64,000 nt of DNA from an uncultured Serinicoccus sp. Lineage in GTDB: Bacteria; Actinomycetota; Actinomycetes; Actinomycetales; Dermatophilaceae. The notes beneath the pieces were generated by a model that saw only the letters and a program-made list of their open reading frames with translations, made no database searches and was not told the origin of the DNA. Shown piece after piece: positions 51,096 to 59,580 of the stretch. The first letter of the stretch is position 1. Each line of letters opens with the position of its first letter. The stretch lies in NCBI RefSeq assembly GCF_947500995.1, contig NZ_CANMUA010000003.1, positions 124,001 to 188,000 of the forward strand. The letters are read 5' to 3'. Both the position numbers and the translations under genes were made by a program.

Positions 51096-51773
51096 ATGAC
51101 CACCGCCACCTCTGGCGCGAACGCGTCACGCCTGCCCGCGCGCAGCCGTGACAAGCGTCCCGCCCTCGCGCTGCTGGCGCTCCTGCTCGTCCTCGTGGGG
51201 GCGCTCGGCAGCGCGCTGCTCGTCTACCGCACCGGCAACCGCGTGCAGGTCCTCGTCGCCTCCCAGACGATCCAGCAGGGCGCGCAGGTGACCGAGGACG
51301 ACTTCACCGTGACCGAGATCGCCTTCGAGGAGGGTGCCCAGGTGGTGAGCGCCGAGTCGCTGCCGCAGTTCGTCGGCTCCCAGGCGGTGAGCACCATCCC
51401 CCAGGGCAGCCTCGTCTCGGGCCAGATGTTCACCCCGTCCGAGCTGGCCGAGCCGGGCGTGCAGCAGGTCGGCGTGGTGGTGGCCTCCCCCGGGCGGCCG
51501 GCCGACGCGATGCGGGCCGGTGACATCGTGCGCGTCTTCGCGACGGCCCCCGAGTCGGCGGTGGCCGCCGCCGAGGACGCCGAGCAGCTGGTCGAGGCCG
51601 CCAAGGTGGTCGCGGTCGGCCCGGTCGTCGACACCAGCGACACCATCCACGTCACCCTGCTCCTGCCCGAGGACGCCGCACCCGCCGTCGTCGCCGCGAG
51701 CGCGACCGGCACGGTGGCGCTGTCGCTGCTGCCGGCCGACACCACGCCGGTGGTCGACTGGCGCACGGAGTGA
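51096..51773 (+). CDS. SAF-domain protein, CpaB/RcpC-like, first gene of the Tad operon
   Basis: 225 residues. One N-terminal helix (about 22-43) followed by a SAF domain (VQVLVASQTIQQGAQVTEDDF) and an extracytoplasmic remainder typical of the CpaB/RcpC pilus assembly family. In Gram-positives it probably acts on the outer membrane face at the wall. GGGAGGGG precedes the ATG by about nine bases. A TAGCAT (51006-51011) upstream is a possible -10 element, without a convincing -35. Confidence 0.85.
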   Translation: MTTATSGANASRLPARSRDKRPALALLALLLVLVGALGSALLVYRTGNRVQVLVASQTIQQGAQVTEDDFTVTEIAFEEGAQVVSAESLPQFVGSQAVSTIPQGSLVSGQMFTPSELAEPGVQQVGVVVASPGRPADAMRAGDIVRVFATAPESAVAAAEDAEQLVEAAKVVAVGPVVDTSDTIHVTLLLPEDAAPAVVAASATGTVALSLLPADTTPVVDWRTE

Positions 51774-51780
51774 GCGCGCC

Positions 51781-52773
51781 GTGGCTCTGATCTCCTTCTT
51801 CAGCGCCAAGGGCGCGCCCGGCGTCACGAGCACCTCGATGCTGGTGGCCGCCCTCTGGCCGCGTCCCACGCTGCTCGTCGACGCCGACGGCAACGGCGGT
51901 GACCTGCTCATGCGGCTTCCCTCCGCGTCGGGTCTGGCCCTGACCCAGCACCCGGGGCTGCTGACCCTGCTGCCGCTCGCCCGGCACGGACTGTCCTCCG
52001 GTGTCGTCCTGGACCACTCGCAGGTGGCCCTCGGCGGCCAGCAGGTGCTCGTGGGGCTGGAGACCTCGGAGCAGGCCGAGGCCTCGGCCGCGCTGTGGCC
52101 GACGCTGGCCCGCGCCTTCCGGGAGGTGCCGGGCACCGACGTGGTCGTCGACGCCGGCCAGCTCGCCGCGCGCTCCGGCCAGCTCTCGCTGGTGCAGCGC
52201 AGCGACCTCGTCGTCGGGGTCGTGCGGGCCGAGCCGGCCAGCGTCATGCACATGCGCGAGCGGCTGACGGTGCTGACGCAGACCTTCGCCGCCCTGGGGG
52301 CCGACGCCCCGCGGATCGGGCTGGTGGCGCTCTCCGGCGTGCAGCGTCAGGACGAGGCGTCCTCGGCGGTCGCCACGGTGCGAGCCGACTTCCCCGACGT
52401 GCTGGACCTCGGCCAGGTCGCCCTCGACCCCCGCCCGGAGCGGATGTTCCACGGCGACCCGGTGTCGCGCCCGGAGCGCACCATGCTCGTGCGCTCGGGT
52501 CGCTCCCTCGTCGAACGGCTCGTCGCGGCCCTGGGGCCTGCCGTGGTCCTCGACACCGGCACCGACGAGCACGAGACCACGGACCCGACGACGGAAGACC
52601 CGCCCTCCGCCCCCGGCGCCGCGACGGGGCAGGAGGAGCCTGCCGACGGCATACCCGAGGGTGGGCCCGCCGGCCCGGCGCCTGACGCCGGCGCCGGCGA
52701 GCAGGACGCGGCCCAGGGCGAGCGGCGCCGCCGCCGCGAGCGACCCGGCAAGAAGAGGTGGACCCTGCGATGA
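51781..52773 (+). CDS. TadZ/CpaE-like ParA-superfamily protein with altered P-loop
   Basis: 330 residues from GTG 51781. The MinD/ParA-type fold begins at once: LISFFSAKGAPGVTSTSM, DADGNGGDLL and VVVDAGQLAAR. The P-loop keeps the signature Lys (AKG) but has Val where the phosphate-binding Lys is expected (GAPGVTS), as in other atypical TadZ proteins, so nucleotide hydrolysis is doubtful. The C-terminal 80 residues are acidic/Pro-rich then strongly basic (RRRRERPGKKR). It probably places the pilus machine. ATGA overlap with tadA. Confidence 0.85.
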   Translation: MALISFFSAKGAPGVTSTSMLVAALWPRPTLLVDADGNGGDLLMRLPSASGLALTQHPGLLTLLPLARHGLSSGVVLDHSQVALGGQQVLVGLETSEQAEASAALWPTLARAFREVPGTDVVVDAGQLAARSGQLSLVQRSDLVVGVVRAEPASVMHMRERLTVLTQTFAALGADAPRIGLVALSGVQRQDEASSAVATVRADFPDVLDLGQVALDPRPERMFHGDPVSRPERTMLVRSGRSLVERLVAALGPAVVLDTGTDEHETTDPTTEDPPSAPGAATGQEEPADGIPEGGPAGPAPDAGAGEQDAAQGERRRRRERPGKKRWTLR

Positions 52774-54128
52774 CCACGTCCTCGACCCCCCTGCTGGCGG
52801 GCGCGAGCCCCGAGCAGCAGGCGGAGATGAACCAGCTGGTGCGCACCCTGCGGTCGCAGGTCGCCGACCGGCTCAACCAGCAGCGCCGCCGCGACGAGGT
52901 CGCCGGCCGCTCGCCCATGAGCAGCGAGGACGAGCGGCACTTCGCCCGCTCCCTCATCGTCCAGGTCCTCGAGGACCACGCGACGCTCATGATCACCGAG
53001 GGGCGCGTGCCGCCGACCGCGGAGGAGGAGGAGCGGGTCGCGGCGGCCATCCACGCGGCCCTCTTCGGGGTCGGCCGGCTGCAGCCGCTGCTCGAGGACC
53101 GCGAGGTCGAGAACATCGACATCAACGGCTGCGACCGGGTCTTCGTGGGGTATGCCGACGGGCACGAGGAGACCGCGGCCCCGGTCGCGGACAGCGACGA
53201 GGAGCTCATCGAGCTCATCCAGATCCTCGCGGCCAACGTCGGTCTGACCTCCCGGCCCTTCGACTCCGCCAACCCCCAGCTGGACCTGCGGCTGCCGGAC
53301 GGTTCCCGGCTCTCGGCCGTCATGGGGGTCTGCCAGCGGCCCTCGCTGTCGATCCGGCGCGCGCGCCTCGGTCAGGTCAGCCTCGAGGACCTCGTGGCCA
53401 CCGGGACCTTCAGCGAGGACGTCATGCGCTTCCTCAAGGCGGCGGTCGCGGCCCGCAAGAACATCATGATCGCGGGGGCCACCAACTCGGGCAAGACCAC
53501 GATGCTGCGCGCGATGGCCGCCGAGATCCCGGCCGAGGAGCGGCTCATCACCGTGGAGCGGGCCCTGGAGCTGGGTCTGGACAAGTTCGAGGACCAGCAC
53601 CCCAACGTCGTCGCCTTCGAGGAGCGGCTGCCCAACTCCGAGGGTGTCGGCATGGTGACGATGGCCGAGCTGGTGCGCCGGAGCCTGCGCATGAACCCCT
53701 CGCGGGTCATCGTCGGCGAGGTCCTGGGTGACGAGATCGTCACCATGCTCAACGCGATGAGCCAGGGCAACGACGGGTCCCTGTCGACGATCCACGCCAA
53801 CTCCTCGATGGAGGTCTTCAACCGCATCGCGACGTATGCCCTGCAGGCCGAGGAGAACCTCCCCGTCGAGGCCACGCACATGCTCATCGCCGGGTCCGTC
53901 AACTTCGTCGTGTTCCTGCGCAAGAAGAACGAGCACGCCACGGGCGGTGGACTCCTGCGCGGCGTGCAGTCGATCCGGGAGGTCACCGGCGTGGACGGCC
54001 GGGTGCTCTCCTCCGAGGTCTTCGCGGCCGGTCCGGACGGGGTGGCCCGGGCCAAGGCGCCCATCGAGTGCATCGACGACCTGGTGCCCTTCGGCTACAC
54101 GCCGACACCGGTCACCCGGTGGGACTGA
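52770..54128 (+). CDS. tadA: TadA/CpaF-type pilus assembly ATPase
   Basis: 452 residues of the secretion ATPase (VirB11-like) superfamily. The N-terminal domain (about 50-160) includes FGVGRLQPLLEDREVENIDING; Walker A is GATNSGKTT, Walker B region NPSRVIVGEVLGDE, and the His box GSLSTIHANSS. It powers Flp pilus assembly at the inner face of the membrane with TadB/TadC. Its position directly after the TadZ-like gene and before tadB is canonical. Confidence 0.93.
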   Translation: MTTSSTPLLAGASPEQQAEMNQLVRTLRSQVADRLNQQRRRDEVAGRSPMSSEDERHFARSLIVQVLEDHATLMITEGRVPPTAEEEERVAAAIHAALFGVGRLQPLLEDREVENIDINGCDRVFVGYADGHEETAAPVADSDEELIELIQILAANVGLTSRPFDSANPQLDLRLPDGSRLSAVMGVCQRPSLSIRRARLGQVSLEDLVATGTFSEDVMRFLKAAVAARKNIMIAGATNSGKTTMLRAMAAEIPAEERLITVERALELGLDKFEDQHPNVVAFEERLPNSEGVGMVTMAELVRRSLRMNPSRVIVGEVLGDEIVTMLNAMSQGNDGSLSTIHANSSMEVFNRIATYALQAEENLPVEATHMLIAGSVNFVVFLRKKNEHATGGGLLRGVQSIREVTGVDGRVLSSEVFAAGPDGVARAKAPIECIDDLVPFGYTPTPVTRWD

Positions 54129-55069
54129 TGGGCCAGCTCTACACCCTGCTCATGCCCATGGCGACCGGTGCGGTCGTCGGCCTCGGGCTCTACGTCGCCG
54201 TCCTCGCGGTGGTCGGCCTGCCCGAGCGCGACCCGTCCACGCCCCGGCGCTTCGAGAACGTCACGCTGGGCGGGGTCAGCCGCCGCCTCGTCGCCGGCAT
54301 CGTGGTCGGGCTTCTCGTGCTCCTGCTCACCCGGTGGGTGGTGGCCGCGATCGGGATCGGGCTGCTCGCCGGGCTCTGGGACCAGCTCACCGGCGACTCC
54401 CGCGCCGAGACCGCCGGGATCAACAAGCTCGAGGCGCTGGCGACGTGGACCGAGTCGTTGCGCGACACCATCGCCGGGGCCGTCGGGCTGGAGCAGGCCA
54501 TCCCCGCCACGGCCGTCAACGCCGGCCCCTCGATCCGGTCCTCGCTCAACCTCCTCGTCGACCGGCTGCGCATCCGCGAGCCGCTCTCGGAGGCCCTCAT
54601 CGACTTCGCCGAGGACCTGGACGACCCCTCCGCCGACGTCATCTGCTCGGCGCTCGTGCTCAACGCCCGGCTGCGCGGGCCAGGTCTGCGGGACGTCCTG
54701 GGCGCGCTCGCGGTCTCCACCCGCGAGGAGCTGGACATGCGGCGGCGCATCTCCGCCAGCCGGCGCTCCATCCGGCGCTCGGTAAAGATCATCGTCGTCA
54801 TCGTGCTGTCCGTCATGGGTGGTCTGGCGCTGTTCAACCGCGTCTACGTCGAGCCCTACGCCAGCCTGGCCGGCCAGGGCGTCCTGCTCGTCGTGGCCGG
54901 CCTGTTCGCCGGCGGGCTGCTGTGGATGCGCCGGCTGTCCGAGCCGCAGAAGCTCAGCAGGTTCCTCGTGGTCAACCGGGAGGCCCGGGCGCGGGACATG
55001 GAGCAGCTGCTCGACGACGTGCGCGAGGGCGCGCAGACGGGCCGGGCCGACCGGGGAGGCCGACGGTGA
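54128..55069 (+). CDS. tadB: TadB-like membrane platform protein
   Basis: 313 residues with about four helices and the type II secretion F domain between (LRDTIAGAVGLEQAIPATAV, DDPSADVICSALVLNARLRG). It begins inside the TGATG junction with tadA and ends in a GTGA overlap with tadC. Together with TadC it forms the membrane base on which pilin is assembled. Confidence 0.88.
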   Translation: MGQLYTLLMPMATGAVVGLGLYVAVLAVVGLPERDPSTPRRFENVTLGGVSRRLVAGIVVGLLVLLLTRWVVAAIGIGLLAGLWDQLTGDSRAETAGINKLEALATWTESLRDTIAGAVGLEQAIPATAVNAGPSIRSSLNLLVDRLRIREPLSEALIDFAEDLDDPSADVICSALVLNARLRGPGLRDVLGALAVSTREELDMRRRISASRRSIRRSVKIIVVIVLSVMGGLALFNRVYVEPYASLAGQGVLLVVAGLFAGGLLWMRRLSEPQKLSRFLVVNREARARDMEQLLDDVREGAQTGRADRGGRR

Positions 55070-56010
55070 GCTCGATGGTCTGGCCCATGCTGGCCGGAGG
55101 TCTCGTCGGCCTCGGTGTCTACCTCTTCGTCCGCACGCTGCTGCGGCCGCGGCCCGGCGTGGCCACCCTCGTGGCCCGCATCGACGCCGGCTCGCGCTCG
55201 ATGCAGACCCACACGCTGTCGGAGTACGACACGTCGTTCGCCGACATGAGCAGCCGCGGCCGCTCGGTGATGACCGGCCTCGCGGACCGCTTCGAGGTGC
55301 TGGCCGCCCAGCGTGGCTGGCAGATGAGCCGCCACCGCGCTGACCTCACCATCCTCAACCGCAGCGTCGGCGCCATGCTGGCCCTCAAGGTCGTGAGCGG
55401 CACGATGCTGCTCCTCGTGGGGCCCCTGGTGTGGGGGGCGCTGCGCCTCGGCGGCCTCGACATCGGCCCGTCCATGCCCCTCGGCCTGGGGCTCCTGCTC
55501 GGCCTGCTCGGCTTCTTCCTGCCCGACCTGTCGCTGCGGGCCGAGGCCGAGCAGCGGCGAAGGGAGTTCCGCAGGACGGTGGGGATCTTCCTGGACCTGG
55601 TGGCCATGAACCTCGCGGGTGGCCGCGGTCTGCCCGAGGCGCTCCTCGCGGCCTCCTCGGTGAGCGACCACTGGTCCGTGGTCCGCATCCGGCAGACCCT
55701 GGCCAACGCCCGGCTCTTCGGCACCACCCCCTGGGAGGCGCTGGGGCGGCTCGGCAAGGACATCGGCCTGGAGGAGCTGGAGAGCCTGTCCGGCGCGCTG
55801 GTCCTGGCCGCCGACGACGGGGCGAAGATCCGGCAGTCGCTCACCGCCCGGGCCACCACCATGCGCCGCAAGGCGCTGTCCGAGGCCGAGGGGGACGAGG
55901 GCGAGCGGTCCCAGTCCATGCTTATCGCCCAGATGCTGCTCGTCGTGGCGTTCCTGGTCTACCTCGCCTACCCGGCGCTGGTCGCGCTCATGACCGAGCA
56001 GGCCATCTGA
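55066..56010 (+). CDS. tadC: TadC-like membrane platform protein
   Basis: 314 residues from GTG 55066. Helices at about 5-25, 110-135, 140-160 and 285-310 flank a T2SF domain (FRRTVGIFLDLVAMNLAGGR, LGRLGKDIGLEELESLSGAL). Partner of TadB. A 101-base gap with a palindrome separates it from the pilin gene, which may therefore have its own promoter. Confidence 0.88.
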   Translation: MSSMVWPMLAGGLVGLGVYLFVRTLLRPRPGVATLVARIDAGSRSMQTHTLSEYDTSFADMSSRGRSVMTGLADRFEVLAAQRGWQMSRHRADLTILNRSVGAMLALKVVSGTMLLLVGPLVWGALRLGGLDIGPSMPLGLGLLLGLLGFFLPDLSLRAEAEQRRREFRRTVGIFLDLVAMNLAGGRGLPEALLAASSVSDHWSVVRIRQTLANARLFGTTPWEALGRLGKDIGLEELESLSGALVLAADDGAKIRQSLTARATTMRRKALSEAEGDEGERSQSMLIAQMLLVVAFLVYLAYPALVALMTEQAI

Positions 56011-56036
56011 GGGAACCGTGGACCGAGTGGCGTCGT

Positions 56037-56060
56037 CAGGGTAGTTGTGCAACTATCCTG
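56037..56060. promoter_or_regulatory. Palindrome upstream of the Flp pilin gene
   Basis: CAGGGTAGTTG, TG, CAACTATCCTG: eleven-base arms with one G-T mismatch, 52 bases before the pilin ATG. It may be an operator, a transcription-attenuating hairpin or a 5' mRNA stem that raises pilin expression relative to the assembly genes. Confidence 0.45.
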
Positions 56061-56111
56061 AGTTGCGACCCTGGTTCTTCCCGGGGGCATGACCATGACC
56101 GAGGGGTGTCC

Positions 56112-56321
56112 ATGAAATCGATGAGAGCGTATGCGCTGCGTGTCCGGCGCGACCTGATCGCCCAGAAGGACCGCGGGGCCTCCGCGCTGGAGTGGGCGCT
56201 CATCGCTGCGGTGGTCGTCGTCGCGGCAGCCCTCATCGGGGCCGCCGTCTACAACGTCATCGCCACGCGGGCCGCGCAGGTCGAGTCCTGCGGCAACGTG
56301 GGGCCGGGCGGCACCTGCTGA
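56112..56321 (+). CDS. Flp-type pilin
   Basis: 69 residues. A basic leader (MKSMRAYALRVRRDLIAQKD) precedes RGASALEWALIAAVVVVAAA, matching the Flp prepilin pattern: cleavage after Gly, Glu at position +5 and a hydrophobic assembly helix. A cysteine pair near the C-terminus (ESCGNVGPGGTC) may close a loop. It is the major pilin candidate. The prepilin peptidase is not in the window. Confidence 0.88.
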   Translation: MKSMRAYALRVRRDLIAQKDRGASALEWALIAAVVVVAAALIGAAVYNVIATRAAQVESCGNVGPGGTC

Positions 56322-56785
56322 TGCCCTTCCGCCGTCGCCCGCAGGTGCGGACGCGGCGGGAGGCCCGGCGGGGAGTCGACCGGGGCACCTCGGCGCTGGA
56401 GCTGGCGATCGTGGCGCCGGTCCTGCTCTCGTTGATCTTCTTCAGCCTGCAGGCGGCGTTCTTCTTCTACGGCCGGGCCGCCGCCACGCACGCGGCCCGG
56501 GAAGGGGTGTCCATGCTCCGCCTCGCCGAGGACCGGTCCGCCTACGCCGCGCTGGAGCCCGATGCGATCGCCCGCACCGAGCGCTTCGCCGCCAACGTCG
56601 GCGGCCCGGGCCTCACGGACCCCGAGGTGGGGAGCACCTACGTCGAGGAGGGCGACGGCACCGCCCGGGTGACGGTGACGGTGAGCGGCCGCGTCATCAC
56701 CCTCGTGCCGGGGCTGCGGCTCACGGCCACGGCCGACGCCTCCGGGTCCGTGGAGCGTTTCCTCGAGCCCGAGCTCGCCCCCTGA
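56321..56785 (+). CDS. TadE-like pseudopilin
   Basis: 154 residues. Arg-rich leader, then RGTSALELAIVAPVLLSLIF (TadE-type helix with Glu at +5 after Gly) and an extracytoplasmic domain with FYGRAAATHAAREGV, the TadE signature. It starts in a TGATG overlap with the pilin gene. A minor pilin or pilus-tip component. Confidence 0.85.
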   Translation: MPFRRRPQVRTRREARRGVDRGTSALELAIVAPVLLSLIFFSLQAAFFFYGRAAATHAAREGVSMLRLAEDRSAYAALEPDAIARTERFAANVGGPGLTDPEVGSTYVEEGDGTARVTVTVSGRVITLVPGLRLTATADASGSVERFLEPELAP

Positions 56786-56835
56786 CCCACCCCCCTCCAG
56801 AACCACCGACAGCAGAGCACCGAGACGAGGACGAC

Positions 56836-57258
56836 ATGGGACGGCATACCGCCACCCGGGAGCGCGGGTCCATCGCGCTCGAGTTCGCCTTCGCCGCGCC
56901 CATCGTGCTCCTCATGCTCGCCCTGGCCTGGACCTTCGGCCGGGTCGCCTGGGCGAACGGCCACCTCGAGGCCGGCACCCGGGACGCCGCGCGGGTGGCC
57001 ACCCAGGCGCGGTCGATGCCCGAGGCGCGCAGCAGCGCGATGGCGGTGCTCCAGGAGAACACCCGGGCGATCGAGGGGTGTCCGGCGAGCCTCACGGTGC
57101 AGATCACCGGCGACTTCGAGCCCGGCTCGACCCTCATGGTCCAGGCCAGCTGCAGCTACGCCCTGTCCGACATCGGTATGCCCGGTGCCCCGGGGCGCGT
57201 CTCACCCTCCTCCTCCTTCGCCTCCGTCGTGGACCAGTACCGCGGGGTGGACCCGTGA
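56836..57258 (+). CDS. TadE/TadF-like pseudopilin
   Basis: 140 residues: RERGSIALEFAFAAPIVLLM is a class III prepilin-like segment (Gly, then Glu at +5), followed by GHLEAGTRDAARVATQAR, common to TadE/F. Two cysteines are in the C-terminal half. Its TGA overlaps the next GTG. Confidence 0.83.
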   Translation: MGRHTATRERGSIALEFAFAAPIVLLMLALAWTFGRVAWANGHLEAGTRDAARVATQARSMPEARSSAMAVLQENTRAIEGCPASLTVQITGDFEPGSTLMVQASCSYALSDIGMPGAPGRVSPSSSFASVVDQYRGVDP

Positions 57259-57821
57259 GCCGGCTCGTCCAGGTGCTGCGCGCCGGCCGGGAGCGCGGGT
57301 CGATCCTCCCGGTGATCCCGGTGGTGGCGCTGTCCCTGCTGCTCATCGCCGGGCTCGTCATCGACGCCTCGCGCCAGCTCAACGCCCGCAGCCAGGCGGT
57401 CGCCTATGCCGAGGAGGCCGCGAGGGCCGGCGCCCAGGCCGTCGAGCCCGAGCCGCCGGCCACGCTGGACCCCCAGCAGGCCCGGCGCAACGTCGGGGAC
57501 TACTGCGCCCAGGTGCTGCAGCGCAGCGCGGTGACCAGCTGCGGCGTCACCGACATCGAGCCGGCCGACGACAGCCCCCGGCCCTACACCATGGTCGTGC
57601 GGGTGGAGACGCAGATCCCGACGACCCTGCTGGGCATGGTGGGGGTGCGCAGCCTCAGCGCCTCCGGCGTCGGGCGCGCCGAGCCGGTGGCCGGGGAGCT
57701 GCTGCCGCCCGCGCCGGATCCCGAGCCGGAACCGGACCCGGATCCCGGTCCGGACCCCGGGCCCGAGCCCGGGCCGCCCGACCCTGACCCTGACCCCGAG
57801 CCCGGCCCCCCCGCCCCCTGA
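57255..57821 (+). CDS. TadG-like pseudopilin with Pro-Asp/Glu/Gly tail
   Basis: 188 residues from GTG 57255. RERGSILPVIPVVALSLLLI is the membrane segment of a Tad-associated pilus-assembly (TadG N-terminal) protein, with ARSQAVAYAEEAARAGAQAV after it. The last 35 residues alternate Pro with Asp, Glu or Gly and are probably an extended, wall-crossing rod. Confidence 0.8.
   Translation: MSRLVQVLRAGRERGSILPVIPVVALSLLLIAGLVIDASRQLNARSQAVAYAEEAARAGAQAVEPEPPATLDPQQARRNVGDYCAQVLQRSAVTSCGVTDIEPADDSPRPYTMVVRVETQIPTTLLGMVGVRSLSASGVGRAEPVAGELLPPAPDPEPEPDPDPGPDPGPEPGPPDPDPDPEPGPPAP
57714..57818 (+). repeat. Coding low-complexity repeat (Pro-acidic tail)
   Basis: Thirty-five codons alternating CCG/CCC with GAC, GAG, GGT or GGG, including tandem CCTGAC units near 57783. 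It encodes the C-terminal tail of the TadG-like protein. Such repeats can vary in length by slippage. Confidence 0.7.
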
Positions 57822-57829
57822 GGACCACG

Positions 57830-58591
57830 ATGACGACGACGACCTCCCCGTGGAGGACCGCCCCCGCCCGCGCCCGGCTGCTGGCCTGCTGCGCGCTGCC
57901 GCTCGTGCTGGGAGCCTGCGGCGGCTCGAGCGGGGTGCCGGAGAGCTCTCCGACGGCCCTGTCCTCCGACGACGCGGTCGCGGCGACGGACGAGCCGACC
58001 ACCGAGGAGGCCGCACCGACCTCCGCGGAGACCGCGCCGGAGGAGCAGGCCACGGACGAGGCCTCCGAGGACGAGGGTGACGGTGAGGACGAGGGGGCCG
58101 AGGACCTGCCGGACACCTGGGCGACCTTCACCGCCGAGCCACCGCCGCTCGTCGTCGAGGAGGGCGAGCTCGACGACGACCCCCGGGTCCGGGCGGTCGG
58201 GCGCTTCAACGAGGCGTTCGCCCGCGCGGCGACGGCCGACGACCCCCGGGACGAGGGATGGCTCGCGACCCTGGACGAGGACGGCCACGACGGCCTCGTC
58301 GAGGTCTTCGCGGAGGAGTTCGGCCGGGCCTACCCCGGGCCGCTGCCCTTCACGCCCCTGCAGGTCACCGAGCTGGAGGACGGGACATGGTCGGTCCAAG
58401 GATGTATGGTGACGGACGGGTTCTCGGCCGATCCCTCGCGCTCGGACGACGGCATGACGGGTCTGGAGGTGTCGTCGATCGAGTACTCGCTCGTGGACGA
58501 CCCGGGCGCGGAGGGGGACTATCTCGTCGAGGCGCTGTACTCCGGGACCATCAACTGCTCGACCACCGAGGTGGAGACACGATCATGGTAA
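57830..58591 (+). CDS. Lipoprotein of unknown function in the Tad operon
   Basis: 253 residues. Lipobox LVLGAC with Cys30, then a roughly 70-residue Thr/Glu/Asp-rich linker, then a compact domain (about 100-253) with VGRFNEAFARAATADDPRD and two or three cysteines (QGCMV, INCST). I recognise no family. It starts nine bases after the TadG-like gene and overlaps the next gene by seven bases, so it belongs to the pilus operon. Possibly a pilus-associated surface component. Confidence 0.72.
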   Translation: MTTTTSPWRTAPARARLLACCALPLVLGACGGSSGVPESSPTALSSDDAVAATDEPTTEEAAPTSAETAPEEQATDEASEDEGDGEDEGAEDLPDTWATFTAEPPPLVVEEGELDDDPRVRAVGRFNEAFARAATADDPRDEGWLATLDEDGHDGLVEVFAEEFGRAYPGPLPFTPLQVTELEDGTWSVQGCMVTDGFSADPSRSDDGMTGLEVSSIEYSLVDDPGAEGDYLVEALYSGTINCSTTEVETRSW

Positions 58592-59547
58592 GCACGCCCG
58601 CCCTGCGTTCGCGCGGAGCCGCGGCCGCACTGGCCGGCGCGCTGCTGCTGGCGACCCTCCCCCCGGCCGCGCAGGCCGGGGTCAACACCGAGCCGCGTGA
58701 GGGCCAGCCGGTGGTGTGGCCCGCCGAGAACCGCACCCGCATCAAGACGTACCAGACCGGTGGGGGCGCCTGCTCGCTCATCGCCTCGCCGAACTCGGTG
58801 GGCGGTGTGTGCGTGTCGGCCAACGCCTCCGACGGGCCCAGCATCCGCGACGTGCTCCAGGGGGACGACCTGCCGGACTGCTGGCACGAGCGGCTCACCG
58901 CGGAGGAGCTCAGCGACATCGAGCTGCAGGCGCCGCCGGAGGGCACGGACTACTACTGGCGCCGGTGCCTGCGCGGCATCGACCGCAAGTCCCTGGACAT
59001 CGAGCCCGGAGGCATCTTCTTCGCCGTCGGCATCTGGATCTACGAGCCCGACGACCCCGAGCTCACCGAGCTCACGCCCAACCAGCAGGCCTTCATCGAC
59101 CGTTTCGTGCGGCGCGGCAACGTGCCCGACCCGGTCATGCTCTCCTCGCCCAGCGCCGTGCCGTGGGTCAACGACGACGTGGCCTTCTACAACGCGGGCG
59201 AGGACGACCTGCACGTCGACCTGTCCATCCCGGGCGTGGAGATGCGGGGCCGCATCACCGAGCTGCTCGTCTATCCCGAGGGTCGCGGGGGGCCGGTCGT
59301 GCGCTGCCCCGGCGGTGGTCGCGAGGTCACTGCGGACGACACCCCGCGGACCGTGCCCGAGGCCTGCTGGCACGCCTACGAGCAGGCCAGCCAGACCCAG
59401 CCGGACGACACCTACCAGGGTGAGATCCACGCCCAGTGGCAGATCGACGCGCGCATCCAGGGCGAGTGGCAGCCCTTCCACTCCTTCGTCAAGAGCGGCG
59501 AGGGACTCATGCAGGTCAACGAGGTCCAGGCCCTGGTCCGCCCGTGA
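58585..59547 (+). CDS. Secreted protein of unknown function in the Tad operon
   Basis: 320 residues with a signal peptide (about 1-32, ending AAQAG). The mature part is acidic, with about six cysteines and many Trp/Tyr (DDLPDCWHERLT, YYWRRCLRGIDRK, GGIFFAVGIWIYEPDD, EACWHAYEQASQ). No membrane anchor at the C-terminus. No family recognised. Location suggests an extracellular pilus accessory protein, adhesin or tip subunit, but this is only context. Confidence 0.75.
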   Translation: MVSTPALRSRGAAAALAGALLLATLPPAAQAGVNTEPREGQPVVWPAENRTRIKTYQTGGGACSLIASPNSVGGVCVSANASDGPSIRDVLQGDDLPDCWHERLTAEELSDIELQAPPEGTDYYWRRCLRGIDRKSLDIEPGGIFFAVGIWIYEPDDPELTELTPNQQAFIDRFVRRGNVPDPVMLSSPSAVPWVNDDVAFYNAGEDDLHVDLSIPGVEMRGRITELLVYPEGRGGPVVRCPGGGREVTADDTPRTVPEACWHAYEQASQTQPDDTYQGEIHAQWQIDARIQGEWQPFHSFVKSGEGLMQVNEVQALVRP

Positions 59548-59580
59548 CCTGAGCCGACAGCGATCCGGGGAGGATCACCG

